Shown here: piece after piece, positions 25,951 through 34,496 of the stretch
Layout: every line of letters begins with the position of its first letter
Position numbering within the stretch: position 1 is the first letter of the stretch
NCBI RefSeq assembly: GCF_000521215.1
Contig: NZ_KI928919.1
Location: 575,473 to 628,472 of the forward strand
Origin: Labrenzia sp. DG1229
Lineage (GTDB): Bacteria > Pseudomonadota > Alphaproteobacteria > Rhizobiales > Stappiaceae
Length of the DNA stretch: 53,000 bases
Direction of reading: 5' to 3'
The notes under the pieces: generated by a model
Seen by the model: only the letters and a program-made list of their open reading frames with translations
Told to the model about the DNA's origin: nothing
Database searches by the model: none
Made by a program: the position numbers and the translations under genes

Positions 25951-26358
25951 TCAGAGAGATTGGGACGGGTGGGCAAATACGAAGTAGCGGAATAACAGGT
26001 AGAGAATACCGGCTACGGTAACGATGGCAACGGCCTGTACCAATTGGTGCGGGTATCCCAGCAAATCGGATAGCACAAACAGCAGCGCAACGTTGACGCC
26101 AAAACCCGTCAGATGGGCAATTATGTATCGAAAGATACCGTGTGATGTTCGTCCGAGATAGCCGAATGTATATTTGGCATGTCCGAAATAGGCGGTTACC
26201 GCACCTATGGGATACATGAGCGATACTGCGACTATAGGCTCAAGCCAAAGCCAGGTAACAAAAAGGTAGATCAGATAACCGAGCAGATTGTTCAGCACGC
26301 CAACCACGCCGTAACGCACCACCTGCCCCATTGTCGCGATCAGGTTGCTCATTGTCAT
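25951..26358 (-). CDS. GtrA-family membrane protein
   Basis: A 135-residue protein with four membrane helices, matching the GtrA family that flips undecaprenyl-phosphate-linked sugars across the inner membrane. The pattern VRYGVVGVLNNLLGYLIYL and the later RYIIAHLTGFGVNVALL are typical. The ATG at 26358 follows the stop of the adenylation gene by one base. Its usual partner, a GtrB-like glycosyltransferase, is not adjacent but is encoded about 7 kb upstream in the same operon (33268-34203). Confidence 0.85.
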   Translation of the reverse strand: MTMSNLIATMGQVVRYGVVGVLNNLLGYLIYLFVTWLWLEPIVAVSLMYPIGAVTAYFGHAKYTFGYLGRTSHGIFRYIIAHLTGFGVNVALLFVLSDLLGYPHQLVQAVAIVTVAGILYLLFRYFVFAHPSQSL

Positions 26359-26359
26359 G

Positions 26360-27916
26360 TTATTGACCCGACAGCGCCAGCAGGCCTTGCCGGTCGACTT
26401 TGCCATTGGCGTTTTTCGGCAGTTCTGACAGAACGATAAGGCGACTGGGCACCATATAGTCGGGTACGAGCCGTCCCAGTTCCTTCAGCAGCAACTTGTC
26501 TTCGACCTCGACCTTGCACGCGACATAGGCGATCAGCTTGCCAAAAGCCGCTTGCTTGCGATGGTAGACCACCGCGGCCTGGTCGACTTGAGCCAACCTC
26601 ACCAGAGCGTTCTCGATCTCCTCGAGTTCGATACGGTAACCCATGTGTTTGATCTGGTTGTCCTTGCGGCCAACGAAATGCAGCTTGCCGTCAACCTCCT
26701 TCACCAGGTCACCAGTGCGGTACATGCGTTTCATGAATCGCTTCGAGTCGGTAAGGGTGTCGAATGCCGCGTCGGTGCGCTCCAGGTCGTTGAAGTAGCC
26801 GGCCGCCACGTTGGGACCGATGAGGCAGAGCTCGCCTTCCAAGGCATCGGAGCCGTCCGCGTCGACTATACGGTGGTCGAAATTCTGGTTCAGGCGTCCC
26901 AGTGTGGGAAGACCTTCCAGGTCCTGAAAGTCAGCTGCGCTCAGCGTGTGAGCGCTGCATATGCAGGTGCATTCCGTCGGGCCGTAAACATTGACGAGCT
27001 TCGCCTGGTTCTCGAAGCGGTCGTATAACTTTTTCAACTCTACCTTGGGATACCCCTCACCGCCGAATATGATGGCACGCAAGTTTGCCATCGCGTCCGG
27101 CGTGATGGCCTTCACCGCCACAAGGTACATCAGGGCCGAGGGAACAGAAAACCAGATGGTACAGTCTTGTGCACTTACATATGACACCAGGTCATAGGGC
27201 TTGTTGAGCAGGTTGCGGTGTATGGGGCTGAGAGAGGCTCCGCAAAACAGTCCTACATAGAAATCGAAAACCGAGTTGTCGAAATACATCGGGCTCAGAT
27301 TGGCGAAACCGTCTACTTCCGTAACGCCAAAACACGTCCTGCCCCAGGCAATAAAATGCAACAGGTTCTGATGCGTGACTGCGACACCCTTGGGCACGCC
27401 GGTCGAACCCGAGGTGAACATGATGTAGGCGATATTTGCGCCGTCAACCAACCGGGCGCATTCACGTTGGCGCTCAAGATCACCTTCATCGACCGTCGGC
27501 AATCCGGGCACTTCCAGAAGGACCAGCTCGCAACCTTGCGCTTCCGCCAGTTCGTTCATTTCCTCAACGTAAGCCGGGTCGTCATAAAACAGCACGGACG
27601 GCGCACTTACCTCAAGTATCCGCCTTGTCCGGGCGACCGGTGAACAGGTATCGACATTGACATACGCGATCCCGAGGCGGATCGAAGCCAGCATCAGAGC
27701 ATAGGAAAGCGGATGCTTGTCATGCCCGATAGCGATGACGTCGCCGCGGCCCAGACCCTTGGAAAGGAGCAGCTGGGCGAGTGAATCTATCCATCCACCC
27801 AATTCGCGAAAGGTGTGGTCACCGTCGGCATAACGCAACGCGGGTCGATCGCCATGCCGTGCCAACACTTCATCGAACAAGGTGGCCAGATTGTAATGGT
27901 GGAAGATTGTGGGCAT
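26360..27916 (-). CDS. Amino acid/acyl adenylation enzyme (ANL family, free-standing)
   Basis: A 518-residue adenylation protein similar to NRPS A domains and DltA. The phosphate loop is TSGSTGVPKGV (168-178); other core motifs are NVYGPTECT, YRTGDLV, GRKDNQIKHMGYRIELEEIE and, at the end, LPKNANGKVDR with the catalytic lysine. This set fits activation of an amino or hydroxy acid and loading onto a carrier protein. A stand-alone ACP is encoded 1.8 kb upstream. In the position of the aspartate that binds the substrate amino group in NRPS A domains the sequence reads PMYFDNSVFDFYVG, which keeps an aspartate, so an amino acid substrate is plausible. The substrate is unknown. Confidence 0.85.
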   Translation of the reverse strand: MPTIFHHYNLATLFDEVLARHGDRPALRYADGDHTFRELGGWIDSLAQLLLSKGLGRGDVIAIGHDKHPLSYALMLASIRLGIAYVNVDTCSPVARTRRILEVSAPSVLFYDDPAYVEEMNELAEAQGCELVLLEVPGLPTVDEGDLERQRECARLVDGANIAYIMFTSGSTGVPKGVAVTHQNLLHFIAWGRTCFGVTEVDGFANLSPMYFDNSVFDFYVGLFCGASLSPIHRNLLNKPYDLVSYVSAQDCTIWFSVPSALMYLVAVKAITPDAMANLRAIIFGGEGYPKVELKKLYDRFENQAKLVNVYGPTECTCICSAHTLSAADFQDLEGLPTLGRLNQNFDHRIVDADGSDALEGELCLIGPNVAAGYFNDLERTDAAFDTLTDSKRFMKRMYRTGDLVKEVDGKLHFVGRKDNQIKHMGYRIELEEIENALVRLAQVDQAAVVYHRKQAAFGKLIAYVACKVEVEDKLLLKELGRLVPDYMVPSRLIVLSELPKNANGKVDRQGLLALSGQ

Positions 27917-28136
27917 CTAAACTCTGTGGAAGGTCCTCTATGAGACGGCAAGATCGGGTTCAGTTTCCTGCGGTACTGGCCCAATCACATTGCCCGGCCG
28001 GTCGTTTCCCGGAGGATTGTTCCGGCTATGGAGTATCAACCGTCATTTGCCTCTGGATGCCAGAGGACTGATCCGGTTGAAAGGTTTTCAGATCGTTGCG
28101 TACCGAAATTCCGGCAACACTCCTATTAAGAACCAA

Positions 28137-29012
28137 TTACGGTTTCAACAAGTTCGCACCGACGGGGATTCCTTTTCCATTGACAGGCACGATCTCCTTA
28201 AACCGCAAGATTTCTCCATCCTTTCGAAAAACGACACTGTCTTCATAACTCATTCCGACAACACAGTCCGGGTAACTCTCCAGGACCTGGCGCAAAAAGG
28301 AGTTATACATGCGTTGCGCGGAAAAGACGCGGTATTGATCACCTGCGAGAGAAATGATGCATCCCTGCGAACGATTGTTGAATGCCTTGATCTTCCGCAA
28401 GATAAGATCGTTTTCTTCCTGAAAAGAAATTATTCGGTCGTCTGCTTTTCTACTGTAGTAAATCGCATTGGGGTCGTCTTGTTGCTTCTGCCGGGGTTCA
28501 AAGTTTTTCGCCAACGCTTGAGAAAATGCCTGTTGTTCCGCGATAAAGCTCAACTGGTAAAGGGTCGTGACATCGAGATCGCCGGTGTATGGAATCCGAA
28601 TGCTCGAAACAATGTCGCCGGTATCTATTCCGGTGTCCATTACATGACACGTGGCGCCGGCATCCCTGCAAAAAAGAATGGAACCAATCACGGGATCAAC
28701 ACCGCGAAGGTCCGGCAGGCAGGACGGGTGAATGTTCACATAACGGGCTTCCGGTAAATCGTTGACCGGCAGAATGAACGGGCATCCGTTTGAAACGAGC
28801 ACGTCAAAACTGCACTTTTCGAGAAGCGAGAGAAGTTCATGTCTGGTTCGCACTTTCACATAGTCGGAGACACCGCTGACATTGCCGCGCTCAAGATCAC
28901 GTTCCAGATGTGTCCCCTCGATCGCGATGACAGTGGACAGTCGAACGCCTTCCGCAATCATCCGCTCGAGCACAAATCGCCTGTTTCCAACAAATACGAA
29001 GCTTTTCTCCAT
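28137..29012 (-). CDS. Formyltransferase-family enzyme, probable sugar N-formyltransferase
   Basis: A 291-residue member of the family of methionyl-tRNA and purine formyltransferases, which use N10-formyltetrahydrofolate. The catalytic triad is present: N93 and H95 in VNIHPSCLP and D130 in GIDTGDI. It is too divergent and too oddly placed to be Fmt. With wecE in the same operon, formylation of a dTDP-4-amino-4,6-dideoxy sugar is likely, as for known enzymes making N-formylated Qui4N or Fuc4N. The C-terminal third (from about 200) is unlike Fmt and may be a specificity domain. Its stop is followed by a 220-base gap, the only large break in the operon, with no gene in it. Confidence 0.78.
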   Translation of the reverse strand: MEKSFVFVGNRRFVLERMIAEGVRLSTVIAIEGTHLERDLERGNVSGVSDYVKVRTRHELLSLLEKCSFDVLVSNGCPFILPVNDLPEARYVNIHPSCLPDLRGVDPVIGSILFCRDAGATCHVMDTGIDTGDIVSSIRIPYTGDLDVTTLYQLSFIAEQQAFSQALAKNFEPRQKQQDDPNAIYYSRKADDRIISFQEENDLILRKIKAFNNRSQGCIISLAGDQYRVFSAQRMYNSFLRQVLESYPDCVVGMSYEDSVVFRKDGEILRFKEIVPVNGKGIPVGANLLKP

Positions 29013-29752
29013 CAGATTCTCAGCCCACCGTTGACGTCGAGTACAACGCCGTTGAGGAAGTCATTTTCAATCATGGAATGGACAGCCAGTGCGACTTCTT
29101 GAGCATCACCCAATCTGCGTAAAGGCGTATTGTCCCTGATGTGCTTGAGCCCGGTTTCGTTGATTGCCGCACGTGTCGAATCCGTACCTATGAATCCAGG
29201 GGCAACAGCATTGCAGCGAATGCCCCAGCGGCCGAGTTCCTTCGACCAGGTCACGGTCATCGCGTTGACACCGGCCTTGGCCGCCGAATAGGCCGTTTGA
29301 CCTTCGTTACCGCAAGCGCTGATCGAACTGATGTTTACGATCGAGCCCTTGGTGCGTTGCTTTATCATGTGTTCGACAACCGCAGACGTCACGATAAATA
29401 CAGAATCAAGATTGACCCTGAGAGATGATCTGAAGCGCTCATAATCGTGCATCATGCCGTCCGGATTCATGATATTGACGAAGGGTTCGCTGGAAATCAC
29501 ACCCGCATTGTTGACCAGTATCTCCAGGCGGTAGTGGCGCTCCACGATGCCCTCGACCGCCGACTTGACCTGGTGAGGGTCGGTGACGTCCATGACCACA
29601 CCTTCAAGCCCCGACGGCAGGGCACCGAGAGCTTCCGCATCGCGGTCGCCAATGATCACCGTTGCGCCTTCATCTGCAAGCCGGCGGGCGATTTCCAGCC
29701 CAAGGCCGCGCGCGCCTCCGGTCACCAGTGCGACCGCTCCTTCAGTCTTCAA
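29012..29752 (-). CDS. Short-chain dehydrogenase/reductase (FabG-like)
   Basis: An NAD(P)-dependent oxidoreductase of 246 residues. The nucleotide motif TGGARGLG is at 11-18, NNAG at 81-84, the serine at 142-143 (NISSIS), and the YSAAK pair Y155/K159. The end DVNGGLRI is typical of the classical family. It overlaps the ACP gene by 11 bases and touches the formyltransferase start, which suggests tight coupling. Together with the ACP and adenylation enzyme it may reduce a carrier-bound keto acid, but oxidation of a sugar is equally possible. Confidence 0.85.
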   Translation of the reverse strand: MKTEGAVALVTGGARGLGLEIARRLADEGATVIIGDRDAEALGALPSGLEGVVMDVTDPHQVKSAVEGIVERHYRLEILVNNAGVISSEPFVNIMNPDGMMHDYERFRSSLRVNLDSVFIVTSAVVEHMIKQRTKGSIVNISSISACGNEGQTAYSAAKAGVNAMTVTWSKELGRWGIRCNAVAPGFIGTDSTRAAINETGLKHIRDNTPLRRLGDAQEVALAVHSMIENDFLNGVVLDVNGGLRI

Positions 29753-29981
29753 AAGTCACTCCCTTGTCCTTCAGCACGGCTAAAATGTCTGCAACCGAAG
29801 TCATTCGCAGGATGTCCGGGATTTCCAGCACGATGTCGTAAGTCCGCTCCAGAGACATCACAAGATCCATCTGTTTTAGAGAATCCCAGGAACCGACTTC
29901 CGATTTCTGGAGCTCAGTGTGAATCTCGGCCGGGCGCAGCCCGAATACCTCTGCGAGAAGCTCTGCAAGTCTTGTGTTCAT
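29742..29981 (-). CDS. Acyl carrier protein (free-standing)
   Basis: A 79-residue carrier protein. The phosphopantetheine site is S34 in VGSWDSLKQMDL, close to the DSL motif of ACPs. The rest is three to four short helices, as expected. It differs from housekeeping AcpP in having W before the site and in sitting in a glycan locus between an SDR and an acyltransferase. It probably carries the acid activated by the adenylation enzyme at 26360-27916. The start is 2 bases before the acyltransferase stop region. Confidence 0.88.
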   Translation of the reverse strand: MNTRLAELLAEVFGLRPAEIHTELQKSEVGSWDSLKQMDLVMSLERTYDIVLEIPDILRMTSVADILAVLKDKGVTFED

Positions 29982-29982
29982 T

Positions 29983-30654
29983 TCAGATACCGAAGTGCTT
30001 GACGTATTCTTCCGACGAATATCGGAACGGTTCAGCTGATCGCGCCAGGTGAACGGAAAAAGGCTTGGTTTCGCGTGAAATCATCGCCCCGGCTCCGACG
30101 ATATTGAATTCGCCGACCGAAACGTCATTCACGACCGTTGAGTTCACGCCCAGGAACGTGTTGCGCTGGATCCTGGCTTGTCCGGAAACCACCGTTCCGG
30201 CGGCCACCCAGCAGTGATCGCCGACGCTGCTGTGATGGGCAATCGTTACATTGCTCCAGACCATGGCATTGACACCCACGCGTGCGTGCGGTTCGACCAC
30301 GGCACCAGGCAACACGACACTGCCCTCACCAACAGGAGTTTCGGAATAGACCCGGGCATCCGGGTGAATATAGGTCTCAATGCTGAAACCCATCGACCTC
30401 AGACGGGTGAACATGGCTTCCCGGGACCGGTTCAGGTCGTTGTAGCCCATAGCCATGATCACGCGATGCGTAGCGGGTGGGAAGGTATCAACGGCTTCGG
30501 ACACACCGATCGTGCGGCACCCGCTGATGCCGTTCTTGTCCACGAATGCATCATCAACGATGCAGCCCGCAACGTTGTAGCGGGCATCAGACTTCAGATA
30601 GGAGAACAGAATTTCTGCGGTGATGGCATTGCCCGCCAGCAGGATATTGCTCAT
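29983..30654 (-). CDS. PglD/NeuD-type left-handed beta-helix acyltransferase
   Basis: A 223-residue protein with a Rossmann-like N-terminal domain (ILLAGNAITAEILFSYL) and a C-terminal hexapeptide-repeat beta-helix (from about 110: GSVVLPGAVVEPHARVGVN, IAHHSSVGDHCWVAAGT). The IAHH segment contains the catalytic histidine of PglD/NeuD acyltransferases that acylate the amino group of nucleotide-activated sugars. The usual donor is acetyl-CoA, but an adjacent ACP suggests an acyl-ACP donor here. The ATG overlaps the stop of the glycosidase-like gene as ATGA. Confidence 0.83.
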   Translation of the reverse strand: MSNILLAGNAITAEILFSYLKSDARYNVAGCIVDDAFVDKNGISGCRTIGVSEAVDTFPPATHRVIMAMGYNDLNRSREAMFTRLRSMGFSIETYIHPDARVYSETPVGEGSVVLPGAVVEPHARVGVNAMVWSNVTIAHHSSVGDHCWVAAGTVVSGQARIQRNTFLGVNSTVVNDVSVGEFNIVGAGAMISRETKPFSVHLARSAEPFRYSSEEYVKHFGI

Positions 30655-31607
30655 GCCGTTTCCTCCATGACGGCAAGCCCGAAACCGGACTTTCCGTAAC
30701 TGTTTCCATTATAGAGCATATACATTCTGCCACAGTGCTCGAACACGCAAGGATAACAGATCATCTCGCTGTCCCAGCCCGTTGGCGAGACATCAATACC
30801 TGAAAGTGGATCATTGCGCGTCCAGTGACGACCGTCCTGCGACCAGGCGAAACCGATACGGTACGTTTCGGTCGTCATGGTCGCACGATGGGCGTACCAC
30901 ATGTAGTAGATCCCATCACAATGGATCACGCTGGGTCGACCGAATGCATATTCATATTCGTCGGCAAACGGCAGACACATGCCGGGCTGGCAGGTCCAGT
31001 CCACGCCGTCTTTGGAATGTGCATAGTGAAGCCCGTAGCGGTGTTTCCATCCCTCTTCGGTCTTTTCCCAGCTCATTCCGGAGTTGTACCACGTCTGCCA
31101 AAGATCACCCGAAACGTGGAAGGCCGTCGCGGCGGCAAACAAGGGATTATCCTTGTCACGTCCAAGCACCGGACCCTGAAATTCGCGCGTGAGCGTCAAT
31201 TCCTTCTCGTCCAGCCTCGTTCTTCCGGTGTCACAGATCCACAGACCCTCAGGAAGGTTTTGCCAGCCAACGTAATAGAGAAAGATATCACCCCGGTGTT
31301 TGACGAAACACGAACTGATAACGCCGTCGCAATCAAAGTAGCCCGGTTCACCCGGTGCAAGCGCCAGCTTTGCTGTGCCCAACAATTCGACACGACCATC
31401 ACGAACGATGGCATTCGACAAAAAGACATGAGACCGCTGCCGCTCGTCCCGGCGCGTGAAAGCAATCAGATATCGATCATTCTCGATATGGATCGCGCAT
31501 GGGTGCGAAGCGTGCGAGTAACCATCACCTTCTGGCTCGAACAACAGGCCCTGCTTGCGCCACGGGAACGGCTGTTTTTTGGTAACGAACGAATTGAGCT
31601 TGGACAC
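30651..31607 (-). CDS. Beta-propeller glycosidase-like protein (GH43/GH130-type fold)
   Basis: A 318-residue protein with repeated blade-like segments such as HPCAIHIENDRYLIAFTRRD, FGRPSVIHCDGIYYMWYAHR and PCVFEHCGRMYMLYNGNSYG, typical of five-bladed beta-propellers of glycoside hydrolases of the GH43, GH32 or GH130 type. There is no signal peptide, so it is predicted to be cytoplasmic, which is unusual for a polysaccharide hydrolase. It may be non-enzymatic or act on a nucleotide or lipid-linked sugar. The frame continues upstream to a TTG at 31652, but that would overlap the preceding gene; a GTG at 31607 is preferred. The start is uncertain. Confidence 0.65.
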   Translation of the reverse strand: MSKLNSFVTKKQPFPWRKQGLLFEPEGDGYSHASHPCAIHIENDRYLIAFTRRDERQRSHVFLSNAIVRDGRVELLGTAKLALAPGEPGYFDCDGVISSCFVKHRGDIFLYYVGWQNLPEGLWICDTGRTRLDEKELTLTREFQGPVLGRDKDNPLFAAATAFHVSGDLWQTWYNSGMSWEKTEEGWKHRYGLHYAHSKDGVDWTCQPGMCLPFADEYEYAFGRPSVIHCDGIYYMWYAHRATMTTETYRIGFAWSQDGRHWTRNDPLSGIDVSPTGWDSEMICYPCVFEHCGRMYMLYNGNSYGKSGFGLAVMEETA

Positions 31608-31614
31608 GCCTTTT

Positions 31615-32592
31615 TCAGTCCTTGTCCAGCGAGGCGCGGAGGGCTGTTTCAAGAATCTCCACGCGACTCACGCCACGACGTTCCGCTTCCCGGTAAACCT
31701 GGTCGCGCAAATCAGGATCGACGCCTTCCATGCGGCCGAAATAGCGGCTGCGGATCGTGCCGCCTCGCTTGCCCAGATGAAGCACGTCGATATCCAGCGG
31801 CAAGGGATCGGTACATGCCTGAAATTCGATCACATAGAAACTGTTGCTGAGTTCCCAGCTCAGTTTCACTTCGCGTGCCGTTTTCGGGATTGCATTCAAT
31901 GGCGCCGGATAGGCGTACAGGGCGTTGTTGTTGATGAGCATGCGGCCCATCTCCGTCTCCACAAGCCACGGCGCGAGACCTTCATCACCGATAACGATGT
32001 TACCACCCGACTTGACCACGCGGTTCATCTCCGAGATGCCTGCTGCTATGTCCGGGAAGAGATTGATACCGCCGAAATGGTAAGCCGCATCGAAGAACCC
32101 GTCTGCGAAAGGCAAATTTGTGGCATCACTCACCGAAAAGTGGCTCTCAACACCCATGGCCGTCAGTGCCTGTGCGTGTCTCGACACACCGGCCAGCAGC
32201 ATTTCCCGGGCAATATCCTGCGCATAGATTTCACCGCTGCCCGAAAGTGCCGCGGCCAAATAGGGCAAATCATTGCCGGCCCCTGCACCTGTGATCAGAA
32301 CGCGCTGACCTCTTTTCAGACCGATCCGGGAAATGAGCCGGTCGCGCAGATCATCTTCGTCGGCCTGGAACGTATTGAAGACCCAGCGCAGCGAGTTGTC
32401 ATGGATCTCGGCTGCATCCTTTATGGAATACTCGTTCGCGCCTTCAGGCTGACTGGCAAACACAGGAACGCGCGTTCCTGCCGCAAATGGAAAGCCATGG
32501 CCATTGGGACATGTCATCCCATCGGGACCTTCAGTCAAACGAGCGCGCGAGCACCCGGGCTCGGTGCAGCAATAGGAAGAATGATTTGTCAT
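31615..32592 (-). CDS. Class I methyltransferase with N-terminal cysteine motif
   Basis: A 325-residue SAM-dependent methyltransferase. The N-terminus has cysteines in SSYCCTEPGCSRAR and MTCPNGHG, probably a zinc ribbon like that of the RlmA or UbiE-like Trm112-type family. Motif I is ITGAGAGNDLPYLA, followed by DATNLPFADGFFDAAYHFGG. In the glycan operon it probably methylates a sugar or a lipid carrier product. It starts 5 bases after the preceding methyltransferase stop. The substrate is unknown. Confidence 0.75.
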   Translation of the reverse strand: MTNHSSYCCTEPGCSRARLTEGPDGMTCPNGHGFPFAAGTRVPVFASQPEGANEYSIKDAAEIHDNSLRWVFNTFQADEDDLRDRLISRIGLKRGQRVLITGAGAGNDLPYLAAALSGSGEIYAQDIAREMLLAGVSRHAQALTAMGVESHFSVSDATNLPFADGFFDAAYHFGGINLFPDIAAGISEMNRVVKSGGNIVIGDEGLAPWLVETEMGRMLINNNALYAYPAPLNAIPKTAREVKLSWELSNSFYVIEFQACTDPLPLDIDVLHLGKRGGTIRSRYFGRMEGVDPDLRDQVYREAERRGVSRVEILETALRASLDKD

Positions 32593-32597
32593 GACCT

Positions 32598-33293
32598 CTA
32601 TCTTTTTTGACAGACAACCCAGTACAGGCGTTCTGAAATGCCGTAATAGTCATTTCCCGAAAAACCGAAAGAAAAATTCTCGAACCAAGGCGAGAGATAC
32701 GTCTGAACCTGATCCTTCGTCGAAAATGCGTGAAGCCGATAACCATCACGGTTCTGGTAGGGGTCTCCTTTGATGCGGAGAGATCCATCATCCAATTCAA
32801 AAGCATCTTCGAAAATAAAGGAGTCTCTGCTGGCTATAGAGGCAACCAACCAGGCACCAGGTTTCAGCACTCGAGCATATTCTCTCAAGTTGTCGGCAAA
32901 GGTTTCCCCTTCATCGCAGTAGTAACAGCAATGGCAAGCCAGAATATAGTCAAATTGCTCCGAATCGTATGGAATACTGCTGTTTCTGCCCACCCGCAGA
33001 TCCGCCTGATGGTCCAGCTTCGCCAGCCGCTCCAGCGTCTGCTGCACAATTCCCTCGGTTATCTCGATGCCGCTGACCGCGTAGCCTTGGTCGCATAGGA
33101 AGGCAGTATTGCGACCATCGCCAAAAGCTATATCGAGGACTTTGTCGTCAGGTTTCGGCTTTCGAAAGCTCAAGCCGGGGTATTCGGCAAGGAAGGTACG
33201 AACGACAAACTCGGTTGGATAAACGCGCACACCAGTTTTTTTCGAATAAAACTGCTCGTAGTTGTCGTCAATGGGTGGAGGTGGTCCGGCCAT
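32598..33293 (-). CDS. Class I methyltransferase
   Basis: A 231-residue SAM-dependent methyltransferase with motif I VLDIAFGDGRNTAFL and FDYILACHCCYYCDEGE. The start at 33293 (MAGPPPPIDDNYEQFYS) has GGGAAG upstream and overlaps the end of the glycosyltransferase gene by 26 bases; an upstream start at 33338 would overlap it further. A role as a sugar O-methyltransferase in the same glycan is inferred from context. No specific family assignment is possible by eye. Confidence 0.75.
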   Translation of the reverse strand: MAGPPPPIDDNYEQFYSKKTGVRVYPTEFVVRTFLAEYPGLSFRKPKPDDKVLDIAFGDGRNTAFLCDQGYAVSGIEITEGIVQQTLERLAKLDHQADLRVGRNSSIPYDSEQFDYILACHCCYYCDEGETFADNLREYARVLKPGAWLVASIASRDSFIFEDAFELDDGSLRIKGDPYQNRDGYRLHAFSTKDQVQTYLSPWFENFSFGFSGNDYYGISERLYWVVCQKR

Positions 33294-34203
33294 GAACTTC
33301 CCTGATGATTGTTGAGGGTCTTTGCTTCGTCTCCGCAAAGATCTTTGCCAGATAGATGCCGATTATTCCCACGAAGGAGATAATCATACCTCCGAGCAAC
33401 CAGATCGAGACCATAACCGACGTCCAGCCATCCAGCGGGGTCGCGAGAACCAGCTTGTGGAATATCAAGTAGGCTGCATAGAGCAACGCGAGGGCAAAAA
33501 TGACCAGCCCGATATAAAAAATGAGTCGAAGCGGCACTTCGCTGAATGAGGTAATCGAGTTTGTCACGTGCCCGATCTTACGGGACAAACTGTAGGTCGT
33601 TGCGCTGGCAGAGTGTTTCTTCACCTGCAACGAGCACTGCTTGAATCCTGTGATCACCCAGAGACAGGAAATCACCATTTCCCGTTCACGGAATTGCAAG
33701 AGCGCGTCGACATATCTGCGTGTCATCAGCCGCGCGGTGACAATGTTGCGCGGGTGGTCGATATTGGCAAGATAGTTGAACAGCCTGTAATAGACTTCTC
33801 CGCTCCAGCGTTCGAGCCAGCCGCCTTTTCGGGACTGCTGGACCCCGTAAACGACATCGGCGGACTCGGAGGACATGATGGCAGCGAAATCTGCCAGCCA
33901 TTCCGGCTCTTCCTCGAGATCGCTGTCGATCAGAAAAATTCTCTCACCCTGAGCATGAGCCAGACCTGCCATCATGGCCTTGTGGTGGCCGAAATTCCGG
34001 GAGAGATCGATCACGACAACATGGGGATCGGATCGCGTCAGTTCCAAAGCAAGTTCTAGACTGTTGTCTGGCGAACCGTCATTGACCAACACGATCTCAT
34101 AGTCGTCTCCCGCGAACGCACGCGCCGCCTCTCCGGCGCGCGCATGAAACTCATGCAAATAAGGCGCGGACTGATAAAGAGTGGCGACGATGGACAATTT
34201 CAT
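33268..34203 (-). CDS. GtrB/DPM1-like family 2 glycosyltransferase with C-terminal membrane helices
   Basis: A 311-residue enzyme transferring a sugar to a polyprenyl phosphate. The GT2 nucleotide fold starts MKLSIVATLYQSAPYLHEF, the acidic motif is FLIDSDLEEEPEW, and YGVQQSRKGGW follows. Two membrane helices near residues 230-285 anchor it. The pattern matches GtrB and ArnC, whose product is flipped by GtrA-type proteins. The partner GtrA is at 25951-26358. The frame extends to a start at 34245, but ATG at 34203 is conserved; the upstream stretch is a WbqC remnant. Confidence 0.86.
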   Translation of the reverse strand: MKLSIVATLYQSAPYLHEFHARAGEAARAFAGDDYEIVLVNDGSPDNSLELALELTRSDPHVVVIDLSRNFGHHKAMMAGLAHAQGERIFLIDSDLEEEPEWLADFAAIMSSESADVVYGVQQSRKGGWLERWSGEVYYRLFNYLANIDHPRNIVTARLMTRRYVDALLQFREREMVISCLWVITGFKQCSLQVKKHSASATTYSLSRKIGHVTNSITSFSEVPLRLIFYIGLVIFALALLYAAYLIFHKLVLATPLDGWTSVMVSIWLLGGMIISFVGIIGIYLAKIFAETKQRPSTIIREVHGRTTSTH

Positions 34204-34349
34204 GGCTGCACCCGACTCGTGTGTCGGTGAGTTTCGGGTCGACAATCATCGAGCAGATCAATTTTGGTCATTTTGAGTACAATTGTTTCTCTGGATTGCG
34301 GCAACTCGAAATAGCCGCTGAGGCAAAACCAAGTCAAGTGAATCCCTCG
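34200..34349 (-). pseudogene. C-terminal remnant of a second wbqC-like gene
   Basis: An open stretch reading IHLTWFCLSGYFELPQ, then IVLKMTKIDLLDDC. It matches the end of the intact WbqC at 34497-35186 ([16 protein letters not shown] and [10 protein letters not shown]) in order and spacing. The N-terminal three quarters of the gene are absent from this copy. This is the trace of a duplication or recombination between two wbqC-like genes, left as a fragment before the glycosyltransferase. Confidence 0.65.
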
Positions 34350-34496
34350 TTCGGGAGAAGATAGTGGTTGATGCAGTTTTCGCCGAGCGGCAACTTTAAG
34401 CGTTACACAATCGTCCCTCCGTGCCAGGCCGATCCTGATCCCGTGCACGACACTTGGCGAACGCCGTTTACCGTGCGTCCACGGTAAAACGCTTGC

